Below are positions 47,560 to 58,869 of a stretch of DNA of 64,000 nt, piece by piece; position 1 is the stretch's first letter; the number at the start of each line of letters is the position of its first letter. A model generated the notes under the pieces. It saw only the letters and a list, made by a program, of their open reading frames with translations. It was not told the origin of the DNA and did no database searches. A program made the translations under genes and the position numbers. This DNA comes from Albula goreensis (lineage: Eukaryota; Chordata; Actinopteri; Albuliformes; Albulidae): assembly GCA_022829145.1 (NCBI GenBank), contig CM040743.1:33622841-33686840 (forward strand). Reading direction: 5' to 3'.

Positions 47560-47757
47560 TCCATCAGGAAAACGCATGGATACTGCACTGGAGGACGGCA
47601 CACCTACCATAAGTGTCTGATTGGCCAGTGGGGACAAGATGAGGAATATGGTACCAATCAATACCCTTTCTCCCTGGGTCACACCTTGATGAATCAGTCA
47701 TCGCCCCAGGAAACCCATGGCCATAGTTGGTGCCAGCTCACCACTCAGGAGGAACCA
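47560..47757 (+). other. exon-like open segment (hypothetical)
   Basis: A T-rich tract ending TTTTTTGCAG (47550-47559) precedes an open stretch of exactly 198 bases. It ends at CCA|GTAAGA, a good donor. In frame 0 it would encode 66 residues beginning SIRKTHGYC and ending TTQEEP, with no recognised domain. Splice-like ends plus a phase-0 length are suggestive, but a single unlinked segment could be chance or part of a non-coding transcript. No partner exon was found. Confidence 0.18.
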
Positions 47758-47984
47758 GTAAGATGATATTTAGATGGATGTGCACCATAGACATCAGACA
47801 TCATGGCATTTTGGTAGGGATAGTAGAATGAGAAATGAAAATGAATCTTAAGCTGTGGAATAGCTCATTGTAATAGCTTGGGTAACATTTGCCAAATCCA
47901 GTACACTGGGACAGTCATATCTAACTGCAGATTTTTAATTTCTGCATGAATCCATTTTTTTTATATTTCCCTATTTTTCCACCA

Positions 47985-48362
47985 TATCAGAGCCCCAAGG
48001 TTTAGCTCCCCTGCAGCAGCACTCTCTCACTGACTCAAGCTGAGACAGCTGTGTCACGTGACTCTTTCAATGCACGTAAGCACGAGCCGTCGCGTCTCTC
48101 CTCACTGCAGACACACCAGCATTTACTTACTATGCTGTCAGACAATGACAGATCAGCACATGCTTGATCATTAGCAGACACCCGGCCGACCAGTAGTGGC
48201 CGCTAGAGAGCAATGAGACCCCTATATTTCCTATGCAAGGCTGAGCCAGTTGTTGCCTCCCCCATGGAGACCTCCAGCCATGGCCAGTCATGGCTCAGCT
48301 GGGATTCAAACACCCAGCCACAGGGCTCACGTTTGCTTCCCCAACAAATCTCTGCTTACACA
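47985..48362 (-). repeat. candidate tRNA-derived SINE-like element
   Basis: Read on the minus strand, GTTTGAATCCCAGC (about 48298-48311) resembles a tRNA B-box (GGTTCGANTCC). It is followed by a GC-balanced body with CACGTGAC and CTGAGTCAGTGAGAGAG-type words that I associate, from memory, with a dispersed fish repeat. Family name is not certain and only one copy is present here. Confidence 0.4.
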
Positions 48363-48939
48363 AGAATAAGGCCCATGAACACATAACTTTTACATTTGCT
48401 CCTATCCTCTGGTGTGTTCTTGCCTAAGCATAAGCCAGACATTGGAATTAATATCTTAGGCCAAAAAAGAGTTGTGACACAAGAGGTGAAGGGTAACTCC
48501 AATGTGTTCACTCATGAAGTCTATTCCCCTTTACCCTGTCTTGCCGATTTCCTTGTTATGGATAGTCATCCAATATTTGACTTTTCCTACCAAGCAAAGC
48601 AAAGCAAATTGGTGCTTATAGTTGAAGGGGGGTAGGGGGAGAAGGGGCTTCTCAGTTTGGATTCCAATACCACACCATTTTCCTGATTTGGGGAAGTCAC
48701 TTCCAGGGATGGGCCCCCACATGGCCTACGCACACAAGGGATGGGTTATCTTTTTCTTTCCTCCTTAGTTTCCTCAGATTACAGCTGCTAACCAAAACAT
48801 TACCTCTTACCTCATGGAAAAAAAACAAACCCAGAGAGGCTTTTAATAAGTGATGAAGCATAAAGCATCTTGCCATAGGCCCAGTCCCAGTAATGAGAAG
48901 GATCTGGTGTTCCTGAACAAGGGTTCTGTTTTGAGAGAC

Positions 48940-49330
48940 TGACGCAGGATACTCTCCCATAATGCAATTCAGCCAGGCAGCAGCCGGCCTTCCAAAGGCA
49001 CACGTACAGTGCAGCACTCTGCACATAAAAGTCAAGCCTGCCGGGTGAAGGTCAGTGATTGGTGGAAGAGAGACGGTCTGGCAGTCGATTGCGCTCGCCC
49101 TCCCCCGGCGTTCTGTCTAGTCAGCGGCTCGGGCAGATTTGGGCTGGGCGCCAGCAATGTGTAATGTGATAAATATGCACTCTCTGCGGCTGCCGTGGGG
49201 CGGTAGCCGAGGGAAGGGTGGTGGAGGGGCTGGAAATAGACATGCCTGGGACAGGGACGAGGACAGGGATGAACTGGACTGCACTGCCAGATCGCGCCTC
49301 TCACTTACTGCTCTGAGCATGCCTTAGAAT
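48940..49330. promoter_or_regulatory. CpG-retaining candidate CNE
   Basis: GTCGATTGCGCTCGCCC, CCCCCGGCGTTC, CAGCGGCTCGGGC, GGGCGCCAGC, AATGTGATAAATATGC, CTGCGGCTGCCG and GGGGCGGTAGCCG cluster here. CpG-rich and homeodomain-like words alternate. The frames on both strands (67-90 codons) overlap one another and show no domain. Confidence 0.36.
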
Positions 49331-49654
49331 AGCACTATGCCTCGGAATAGATATCATCGCCACTGAAATTCTGAAACCCTTCTCAGCCAATTGCATCAGC
49401 TTTTCACAGGGACACACACTCCTAGTATGATAGTATGGTCCAATATGATCATCCATATCACATTTATTGGAATTCAGAAAGAAAAGGAAACAATGTCTTG
49501 AGAGAACCCAATTTTTAGAAGCATGCAGTTTCCTTAAATGTAACTATATTCTAACACCTATTTCTTTCTTAAGATGTCACAAAATAAAATAAAATCTTGC
49601 AGCGTACATTTTTTTGGTGTTTGGTTTGTAGGACATGCTTCAGAGGGTCAAAGG

Positions 49655-49795
49655 AAGAAAAGGAGCTTGCCACAATAGGCGTGACCCTATTAGCCGAAAC
49701 ATTGCAAGCTGTCATTAGCCAGCCATGACTGGGTGTCCATGGTACCAGGACTAAACTCGTTTCATTGTGCTTGGGCGGGCTCTGATAGCTCAGGC
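49655..49795. promoter_or_regulatory. candidate conserved non-coding element
   Basis: CAATAGGCGTGACCC, CTATTAGCCG, AACATTGC, GTCATTAGCCAGCC and CTCGTTTCATTG (SOX-like CATTG) occur in a balanced block. ATTAGCC occurs twice. Function is inferred. Confidence 0.32.
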
Positions 49796-50379
49796 TAATA
49801 CTGCTTCAGTTCCTCTCAATGTTCCAGACACCCACAGGCTACCTGCAATGTAAAAAACAGTCACTGGCATTAGACTGAATTTTCCCCTCAGCTGCGTTTC
49901 CCCTTGCAGAGGAATTGGGGTGGCAAAGTCATAATGGAGGACCATGAATGGTGTTCCTACATTTAGGAGAGAGCTCCAAACCACCTCAGGTATTAATAGA
50001 GGGTCTCTAAGGTTCATACATTGATGCTGACATCACTAATGGTTGTTTTGCTCCAGTTCAATGTTTGTTTTTACCCACAATGGCTGTCCTCTGATCAGCA
50101 TTTTTCATATGTGAGCAAGTGGAATAGGGGTAAGGGTAGGTTGGTTAGGGGCAGGATCTAGACCTCCAGTGGTTGTTGTTGTAGATTGACAGATGCCTTA
50201 ATCCTGTTAAGGCCTTTGAAAAGTGCTGTGCTCGTCCAGATCTGGAGATAGGCATCCACAAAAAAAAAACCTTTGTGTGCAAATTCCCCCACAATAAAAA
50301 CACGCTAAAACCCTCATAGACCGTGTCAGCAACACTCTGTCTCACACTGGACAGGAGGACGGGGGGCAAGGCCGCGCGT

Positions 50380-50600
50380 CGCTACCATTCGTTGTCTTGA
50401 AAACATTTCCTCTTTTCATCTTTTCGGGGATAAAACAAGACCCTGCCGACCCTGTGTTCGAGTTCCGAGGCGGACGCTAATCGTCGGAGGCATGAATCTG
50501 AATTGTTTAGCAGGAGCCACGCAGAGGCGGGGTTAGCATGACTGCCGGAGTGACAGGCCCTCATAGGCATTTGAAGCCGTGTGGAGCTGGAGTTGACATT
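50380..50600. promoter_or_regulatory. CpG-retaining candidate CNE
   Basis: CCGCGCGTCGCTACC, TTCGTTGTC, TTTTCGGGG, CCTGCCGACC, TTCGAGTTCCGAGGCGGACGC and CTAATCGTCGGAGG hold many CpGs in a short block. A CAGGCCCTCATAGGCATTTG end follows. It has no coding frame. Confidence 0.35.
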
Positions 50601-53550
50601 TTACTCTTATTTCATGTGTCTGAATGGAAGCTTAGTCAGGTAATCAATAATTCCATTATGTTCATGTAGACACTGTGAACATCTAAATGACAAGTGTGGG
50701 AATGTAAACTATGAAATAATAACTGGGAAATGTGGAAGGCTGAGTCCCTCCTGTGTTATGTCAGAACTCACATTTCACTTTGTGAGTAATGTGGCTCAGC
50801 AAAGTTTCATTTTAATAGGTAGCCAGAGAATTCCAAAAGGCTGCGGTTATGAAGTGGAATACCAAAACAATGCCATGAAGGGCCTCAAACAAAAACAAGC
50901 TGACTCCTAAGACAATCTTTTTGTTCAGCATTGCTTGAACTAAAATGAAATTAAATAGTCATTAACACAAGTTAAAGAAAGCAAGACAGGATGTAATTTC
51001 CCTATACTACACATCATGCACAATACATACAGTATATAATCAAATTTTATAATAAGTATAAGTATTTGAAAGTGTCTGTGAATGAACACATAGGGAAAGA
51101 GTTTGTTGTAGTGAGGATAGATCAAACGTACATGTAGAATACCAAAATTACCTTATTTGAATTTGCTGTTCGTAAAGCCGATATTGTTGAAATAATTAAT
51201 TTGCAATGCTAATTAAATAATGATAAATACCCTGTATAGAATATGCCTGTAAATTACTGACAGGAAATTTATATGCATAGAAACTATGGGAAATAAAATC
51301 TGAATCTTGGCGTAGGAATAGCTCGTAGAAAACAATGTCTGAATTAAAAAATCAGAGTAGAGTTAATGTCTCAGGGAATGGCTGATATAGTTAGCTATCA
51401 CTGTTGTTAAAGGATTATATTCATTTTACCGGTAAGTGACAGCTAACGCTACACTTCTTATTTTGTCAACTGTAAGTTTAATCAGCCTAAACCCATTTAA
51501 AAAGGAAGTAGTAAGTAATTACACACAGTAAAAAGACACCAGCAGCCTATTACAAAATTAAACTGAACAGGTCAGAATAATTGAGGTTTAGTAGGATGTT
51601 CTTAATTATAATTCTGATACTTAAAAGTTTATGACAGATTGAGTTCCAATGTAAGGGTCAGCACCAAAAGTCTAATTTATTTCCTGGAAATTCACAGATA
51701 AAAACTATGTTCGCAGAACCCCTTTTCCACTACTGCTGAGACAAATTTGCTTTCAACTTTTCAACCCATTTCAACTGATCCCAAACTGGGATATGCAGTC
51801 AAAGTGGTATCAACATGCATTGATGATGTGTCTAGTTAGGATAGCCAAGTTCTTTCCCAACAGGGAAAGGTATAAACAATTCCACGGTTTTTGCAGTCAA
51901 AATGGGGGACGTGATGAATCTTCAAGCAGGAACCTTGAATTGAATTTGGTAGGGAGAAAAGTTGCCAGACACACATGTACCCACATACAAACACACTTGA
52001 CTGTTTGTACTGGTCCATTGTCCTACAGCTGTCTACAATGCACAGGCCAGTCATTGACACCTTGATGAAAACCAGCCTTTTGTGGATTGGTTTTAAAGAC
52101 ACTGAGTTTGGGGCCAGGATGTCTGGTTTGGGGTGCCTGCTTGCCTTTGGGGCATTACACACATTTGAGGACGTTATGGCTGTGGGAGAGTTTGGCATGA
52201 GGTGGCATGAGATTCACATCAAAATCCACCCGTTACACATTACATTGGTTGCACACCAGTCAACCGCAAACTAGTCCAAAGGTTCTTACAACACTTAAAT
52301 AATAATTAGTGCAACAGGCCAGGTGAACAATTCTCTCGGGTTTCATTTTCCCAAAGGACATTCTGCCTCCTGTGACTCTTATGCCCTTAACGAGGAAGTC
52401 TGGAAAATATGAAGTTACCTGCACTAGATCCACATTTGATAACCACAAGACCCTTTGGTGATATAGGCAGAGCATTGTAGTTCATTCAGAAGCTAAAAGC
52501 ATGGCCTTTTAGGGGGCTCATCCAGCTTGTACCCTGGATTAAGAGTACTGATGCATTCCAGAGTCTCATACAAAACCCTGGCCAAGCCTGGAGTGACTGA
52601 CGCCACATCAGTGCTGCATAATGATGTTGCATTTCCCAGGTTGGGAAGGTTTTATCTGCTCAAGAGTGACCCCTCTGGTTGGACATAAAAGTGTACTACT
52701 CTGGTGCAATGACCACACAGCTGAGCTGGTGGACCTCAGGGTAAAAATGGGTATAGATAACGACTTTGATCCAAGCATAGGCTTTGGAGAAAAGCATTCT
52801 AGTAACTGTTCCCTGCCAAACTACTGGTGGACTTTGCAGCAATGAGATAGGCCTATAAAATTGTGAGGAAAAAAAAACATTGGTTAAAGCAAAAATAATG
52901 AAATAAAAGCAAAGGCCTTTGATGGGTTTCTACAGTATAGAATTATTCAAACTATTATTATTTAAGGTCTATGGAAAAAGTAATGGAAAGTGATACCCTC
53001 ACATGTTGGCTTTAGTATTGTACTGGCAGCCATAAACAGTTTGGAGCAGCACCTACTCAGTTTCAAAATACTTGTCAACCGTCTTATGACTCTCTTCTGG
53101 GGCCTAATCTGGGTGTGTGGTGAAATGTGGCAGCAAACATGAGGCAACCACACACACACACCACTGCTTTAACAAGCCATTGTTCCAGTAACCCGCAAAA
53201 TTGTTCCCAAATGTATGTGCATTATTGTGGTGTGGAAGCGACCAGAATTATTTCTGGTGTCACAAATGGGTTCAAAAATATTTAGTTCTGCAAAAAAAAA
53301 ATGTGTGTTGTTTGTTTTTCCCATGGAACTAGGGCATGAAATCTACCTCTGGGGCTGAGAAGGATCCCTGGAATGTGATTGGTGGTCGAGTAAGCAAAAC
53401 ACTTCCTCTGTTCCGCAACATAAATCGAAGAGGTGTGCGGATCTTAAGTTTGACCGCCCTGCGGCTATGCCTGTTTCCTAGAATTAGCAAGCTGTGCACT
53501 AAAGCCCCTTGACCCCTTCCCAAAAACAAGTCCTCACCTTACAGAAGCAG
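50600..53550. other. AT-rich stretch without gene
   Basis: About 3 kb of mostly AT-rich DNA. Frames at 51793-52065 (plus), 51836-52198 (minus), 51975-52274 (plus) and 52621-52845 (plus) have no recognised domain. Nothing else is supportable. Confidence 0.4.
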
Positions 53551-53560
53551 TCACTCACTA

Positions 53561-53561
<1 letters not shown>

Positions 53562-53598
<37 letters not shown>
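53562..53598 (+). repeat. (CA)n microsatellite
   Basis: About 18 perfect CA units, giving a poly-Val/Cys minus frame at 53499-53696. Confidence 0.95.
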
Positions 53599-53601
<3 letters not shown>

Positions 53602-53777
53602 TCCTGTTTTAAGTGCCCGCTCCTCTGGCATTCTTTACAAGAGACGGCCCTTCCCTCGCTACAGTAAATCATAGAATCTGACCCTATGAACCACACATCT
53701 TTTGGAGTTTGGGAGGGAGTTCAGAACCAGGCCACACGAGGAGTAGGCCTTGGAGGGAGGAAAAAGGGTAATGAAAG

Positions 53778-53799
53778 GTGTGTGTGTGTGTGTGTGTGT
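53778..53799 (+). repeat. (GT)n microsatellite
   Basis: About 11 GT units, followed by a GTGTGTATGTG tail near 53822. Confidence 0.9.
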
Positions 53800-53989
53800 A
53801 TGAGTGAATGCATGCATCAGGGTGTGTGTATGTGCAGCGGGGAAAGGCGTGGGGGGGTTCAAGGAGGGGGAACCAGAATGAATGTCACTAAAATATATCG
53901 GCTGCCAGAAGAAAGACAAACTTCCCATTGGCCCAGAGAGCCTGTGTTGTTAGCGACCATGACAGACTCTCCAGGAGGCCCTCTCTTAG

Positions 53990-54330
53990 CAGACCACCCC
54001 TTCTCTCCTTCTATAGACTGCTGCAATTTACGTCATCCTCAAGTCAAATGAGCTGTGGATAATTACTGGGCAGGGGATTGAGCACAGTAAATGAATCCCT
54101 GTGGCTTCAGGAGGAGAAATGAGGTGGCATCAAAACAAGCGTGGCTCCCCTTTCCTTTACTTTTTGGGAAACTCCAATCAGGTCATGTCGTTAGCATTAG
54201 CGCATGTTGCAGTAGCACTGATAATTACTATGTTTATTCTCCTTCCAGTGCATTTGTCTTAAAGGCCTCCGTTTGCAAAGGCGTCTGTCAAAAGCACAGG
54301 CAGGCTGTGCGCACTGGTTTAAACCTGGAT
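53990..54330. promoter_or_regulatory. strong candidate enhancer-type CNE
   Basis: CTGCAATTTACGTCATCC (CREB/ATF-like ACGTCA), GGATAATTACTGG, AGTAAATGAATCCC, CTCCAATCAGG, GTCGTTAGCATTAGCGC, CACTGATAATTACTATG and TGTTTATTCTCC (FOX/HOX-like) make a dense non-repetitive array. A 127-codon plus frame runs through part of it without recognised domain. Confidence 0.42.
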
Positions 54331-54628
54331 TATGTCATTTGCCGGTCACAACCTGGAGTTGTCTGGAGTGACACAAAACTGGTTTTGCCCCACCACAGCG
54401 ACAGTGGGATTACATTGGCTGAGAGTTGCTTATCATACCCCCAGCAATGTCCCAGGCACCCATGGGCTCTTTAATGTTAGAAAGATATACACATCTCCCC
54501 TGATGAGTGCTAACTCTTCAAAAACTGTTACATAGAGAATAGTCACCATGGGTGTGTGTGGAACCATAACAGCTCATGAGCTTGAAATAGAGGCAGGAGT
54601 CTTACCTTATTGTTTTCGTTCTGTTTTT

Positions 54629-54651
54629 GTTTGTTTGACTAACAAACAAAC
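54629..54651. other. perfect inverted repeat of forkhead-like words
   Basis: GTTTGTTTG (54629-54637) and CAAACAAAC (54643-54651) are perfect complements with a five-base loop. Each arm contains a TGTTTG word like that bound by FOX proteins. The nine-base stem is too short for a microRNA. Confidence 0.4.
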
Positions 54652-54839
54652 CAATTAGGTGCATATTCTATGTCCACTGACAGGTCATTTTCAGTCGTGT
54701 CTCAGACTTTTTTCAGATGTGTAATGGTAGAAGTTTCTTTTGTAGGGGAATGTAAATTAGTAGACAGAGGTAAATTCAATTTAGAAAACCAATTCCATTC
54801 AGAACAGCAGTGCATTTTAAAGAGCTTTTGAACCACTGA

Positions 54840-55040
54840 GTCTGCAGAGGATAACAGTTCTTTATATCATTGATTTGCGCCGTCCCTGGCACAGTGGATT
54901 AAAAAGTAAATATATTCGCCTTTCATGGCATGCAGATAAACAACTTTACCTGGAGGTACAACTTAGAGAGAGGGAATTACTGTCACCAGGTGTGAATTAT
55001 TAAGTTAATTAATCCTTTGATTGCTCATCATGAAAAACTA
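54840..55040. promoter_or_regulatory. strong candidate enhancer-type CNE
   Basis: It holds CATTGATTTGCGCC, CAGTGGATTAAAAAG, ATATTCGCC, a perfect T-box half-site AGGTGTGA (54988-54995), GAATTATTAAGTTAATTAATCC and CTTTGAT (55015-55021, TCF/LEF-like). The compact cluster of distinct developmental motifs is characteristic of enhancers. Activity is inferred. Confidence 0.43.
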
Positions 55041-55629
55041 ACAAAATCTGGAGAAGAAAAACTATTGGTTGAAAGCTTTCAGCCGCCTCTGATTCATGGT
55101 CCCTGGTTGCCAGTGGTGTGGAATCATTTTTAAAAGTTGAACCGCTCTGTGTCTTTCCCACGTTCAGTCACATTCATACTTGTAAGTGCTGCATGACAGC
55201 TGAAACATCTGCATCTGGGTGAGGATAGTTGGCTTAAAATGGTTTCAGGGAGTTTCTCCAGACTGATCCCAGACCAGCAGAATGAGAGGATTCAGTCAAA
55301 TGTACCCTGACTCTAACACAGTGTTCCCACAGGCCATCTGTAATTCCCTTCTGGCAAATGATTCCCCACTCAATAAAATGGTTGACATCTTTAGCTAACA
55401 GTCACTACAGTCAGAAGAGGCTGTAACTGGTATGAGAATTCTCTTAAGAATAAGAGATTTTTCTTATGCATGTGTTAAGTACGACATAAATATTAAAGCA
55501 TTTGTAAAACAAATGTTTTTATAAACCAAGTTTATTTTGTCTGAAAATTTAAAATGTGGGATGTATTAGTTAGATCACTATGGACATAGAAAATAAAATA
55601 TTTTGAAACGAAATATTATTGAAAAAGAA

Positions 55630-55960
55630 AATATTAGTTTCCATTTCGGTGAGGAACCCCGGGGACACCTTCGAGGGCACCTGGGGCAGCCCCATTTCGG
55701 GAACCCCCTCTCAACGCTCTCGATGCCAGGAAGATAACACAGGACAGCTGCAGATACTGTTTGCCTAGCTCTGACTCTCAGACAACCAAATTACCCATGA
55801 AGGAGTGTCGAATGGTGACTAAAAGGCATTATTTATACTATTCGAAGGCGGCCCTGCGAGATCCATCTGCGGTCGACCACAAAAATGTGAACCTGGCAGT
55901 TGATGAAAGTGGAGCGCCTTACCGCAAAGCCAGCAATGACATATATTTGGTCATTCCTGG
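55630..55960. promoter_or_regulatory. candidate regulatory block
   Basis: CCATTTCGGTGAGG, CCCCGGGGAC, CCTTCGAGGGC, CATTTCGGGAACC (CATTTCGG occurs twice) and AACGCTCTCGATGCC show raised CpG content. Further right are CTATTCGAAGGCGG and GGTCGACC. It is not coding as far as I can see. Confidence 0.28.
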
Positions 55961-56062
55961 TTCCTGTGCCGCCCTTTGCTGCAGCTCAGTCCCCAGAAAT
56001 CATCCAGCCGCTTTCAGGAATAGATGAGTTCCATACCAAGCATTCTAGAAAGTTCTTTTTTT

Positions 56063-56175
56063 GGGAAATAGGGGGTAGTGGTATGGTTTAATGGTTAGAG
56101 CTCTAAGCTTGTAACCTAAAGCTTGACGGTTAGATTACAGGCAGAGGATCAATGTAGTAAATGATCTCAAAGCTG
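56063..56175 (+). repeat. tRNA-derived SINE, head with A- and B-box
   Basis: GGTATGGTTTAATGGTTAGAG matches a tRNA A-box region. GCTTGTAACCTAAAGCTTG (about 56107-56125) and GGTTAGATTAC (decayed B-box, about 56128-56138) follow at the right spacing. The same GCTTGTAACCTA word occurs in the copy at 46955, and the head resembles the known teleost SINE. The body is mostly lost. Confidence 0.55.
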
Positions 56176-56179
56176 AATA

Positions 56180-57575
56180 AATCGATTCTATGGCAAGTAC
56201 ACCCTGACAAGCAAATAAACAATTCCATATATAATATTGTATGATTTTTTTCTTCTTTGTCATAGGACATAGTGTGTCTTTAATTGGCTTGAAACCAGCA
56301 GTTAGAAGATACTGTGGTCTCTGAGCTACATCCTCACCTAGAGTTGAAGGACTGTTGATCTGTAGTCTGGTCCAACTGAGAACAAAACAGCAGTTGATCA
56401 AAGCCCCATGCTAAGGGCTTTTCTCTGTCAGAGTGGAAAGTTTATTGCAATGTCTCTGAACGGGAGACTATAATTGATTATTTGACCCCTGACTTTAACG
56501 GCACATAGCACCTTTGATTTACTGTTTACCTGTACCTTTCAAAGAAACAGACGAGTTTTGTACACACATCACAGTTTATTCTTTGATGTTATTGAACCTG
56601 CACTTGTTTATCTTTAAATGTGAGGAAGATAAAGGCAAAGCCATATGGTGGTATGTCAATGTTAAAGCATCGCTAAGCTAAAAATAAGAAATCCTCTAAA
56701 TGCAGAGATCAGTGTCTGTGTGTAATTCAGCTATTACATTAACGATGCAGCAGCACAACTTTTATTACTACTGTTAATGCTATAACTGTTTTTATCTTTA
56801 TATGTGCATATTTTCAGTAATATACAGCTGAAACTGTGCAGTTTTCTTGAATATGCATGCTCACCTTGTATATGTTTACTGTATATTGTGTTTCAGGGAC
56901 TGAAGTAACCTTTTTGATGCGTGTTTATTTTTCAATAAGTATACTGCACAGCGGAATAGCGGAGTAGGTAGTTCAATGAGTTCAGTGCTTCAAATAGATG
57001 CATGATATTCCAAACTGACAGGGTACCTCGAAATGAAACGAGGTCATGTTTTGAAATCAAGACATGAAATATTTAAAAGTTTGGGTGTGTTTATGCAAAT
57101 ACATTTTTCATGCTTGGCCATGTCAGTGTGTAGACAGAGAACGTAGACTACACGATATGAAATATTCAGCATTTGGCAGTCAAAATCGCAGCAAACAAAA
57201 ATCTAAGAGGTAATGTAAGGTATCCTTTCAACTGTCAGTGGTCAAAAGGACGAGAGATGAAGAGATAAGCTAGGGAATCATTTTGTGCAAGATAAAAATA
57301 CATTTTTTTAAAATCTGATCTTATATTACAAATTAGTTTTAACTATAAAGAAATTCAAAGCATGATACTAATACTAGAAAATGAACACTTTTAGAGAGAT
57401 TGAAGTGAATTACAACAGCCTGTGTTAACAGCCCTATACTTGTAATGCCATGAAATCCCCTATTCTTCTCAACTGCCCTCTCATTTGTGATACCAGAGCT
57501 AAATTTCATTTATCAATCTCAGTTTAACTGTGAACCTCACCATATGATCCTGTTGAACAGACAGAGCATGAACAC
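56180..57575. other. AT-rich stretch without gene
   Basis: AT-rich DNA with no frame of interest (minus 56135-56401 is a chance frame). I see no regulatory cluster or repeat family here. Confidence 0.4.
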
Positions 57576-57579
57576 TGCC

Positions 57580-58409
57580 CTGTGCCTTCCATAATGTCTG
57601 AAACAAAGGCACATTTTGTTTACTTCATTTAGCTCTGTACTCCACAATTTCAGATTTGTAATCACTCAATTGCAAATCATTCACATGTGGCTGAACTGCT
57701 GGAATAGATTCTCAAAGGGTATTTGTATATGTTACAGAACTTTCTATACATAGCCCCCATTTCAGGGCTCCATAATGTTTTGGTCATTAAATTACAATAG
57801 CATTAATGCAATGTAAATTAAAGTAGTCATGATTAACACTTTGTCATGTATCTGCGGTTCATTGACATCATCAGGTGTTGAGTATCTTTCATTATCAATG
57901 AAGAAAAGTGAGCCAGTACCTGTGTTAGTCTTACATTCCCAAACCATAATACCCCACAACCATGTTTCAGATGAGGTTGTAGGCTTTGGATGTTTCTTTT
58001 TGGCCCTCACGCTTTGCTCTGATGCCATCATTTGCAGAGTTTGCTAAGAACTTTGCAGACCCTTTAGGTAGTTCATAGCAAACTGTAATGTGGACATCCC
58101 AGTTTTGTAGCTAACTAGTGGTTTGCATCTTGCAGTGTAGCCTCGCAAAAGACTAAAATCAAGACTAGATACTGATAGCTCTCTTGTAAATGCACTCATA
58201 CAGCAGTTGAACACAACTGACTAACAAGAAACACCTGTGAAGCCAATTTTCCATACATTTCAGAGGGTCATTATTTCTACATTGTAAAATCAGAACATAT
58301 AAAGCTGAGCTACAGATCTGAGAATCTGCACTTTGATGACTTGTGTGGAACATAGAGCTAAATCACAAAAAAGATGTGTCTTTGTCCTAGACATTATGGA
58401 AGGCACAAT
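57580..58409 (-). mobile_element. internally deleted Tc1/mariner-like DNA transposon
   Basis: The left end GTGCCTTCCATAATGTC (from 57582) and the reverse complement of the right end (to 58406) agree through most of about 65 bases, including ACATTTT/ACATCTTTT, TTTAGCTCT and TTCCACA-type words. They therefore form long terminal inverted repeats. The body carries a transposase relic on the minus strand. At about 830 bases it is shorter than full Tc1-like elements, so it is internally deleted. No clean TA target duplication remains. Confidence 0.65.
57792..58031 (-). pseudogene. Tc1-like transposase C-terminal relic
   Basis: The minus-strand reading has HPKPTTSSETWLWGIMVWE followed by GTGSLFFID, matching from memory the GGGSIMVWGC...GTGSLVFID region of the Tc1/mariner DDE transposase catalytic domain. 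The frame is short (79 codons), substitutes expected glycines, and lies inside the inverted repeats. It is a non-functional relic. Confidence 0.6.
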
Positions 58410-58539
58410 ATAATGAATAAAACAGAAAGCAGAAGGCCACATGCTTTCAAAGATCATTGACTGTATTGGTGATTGCTTACCACACGTCTTCCCATCTGTC
58501 TGTTTCCCAACTCTCTGTGGTTTGGCACTGTGGCAACTA

Positions 58540-58625
58540 CCGTTGACCAGGAAAAGCCGCAGCACGGCAGCTTCTGTTCGCAATAACCACTCCGACAGGA
58601 TGCTGACTTTCCTATTCGTTTTGGA
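58540..58625. promoter_or_regulatory. candidate conserved non-coding element
   Basis: AAAGCCGCAGCACGGC, TGTTCGCAATAACCAC and CTCCGACAGG retain CpGs. The block falls inside an ORF (plus 58441-58875, 144 codons) with no recognised domain. Confidence 0.25.
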
Positions 58626-58869
58626 ACAAAGAGCTTTGATCTTAATGGAGCTTTCTATGAGAAAGAGAAGGAAGAGGGTGGGGGATGAGGGCAGCCATTT
58701 AACATGTGTTTATAAGAGGAAGAAATATGGTTTTCTGTCTAGGGCAACATCAGTGTCCATTGAGGCCTCGGTAACTACGTGCCCCACCAGAGCCCTTGTG
58801 TACACTCTTTCAGGCTCCACAAAGGGCCGTGTTGCTCCCAAATGTCTGGGGGGGGGCTCCTTGTTGTCC

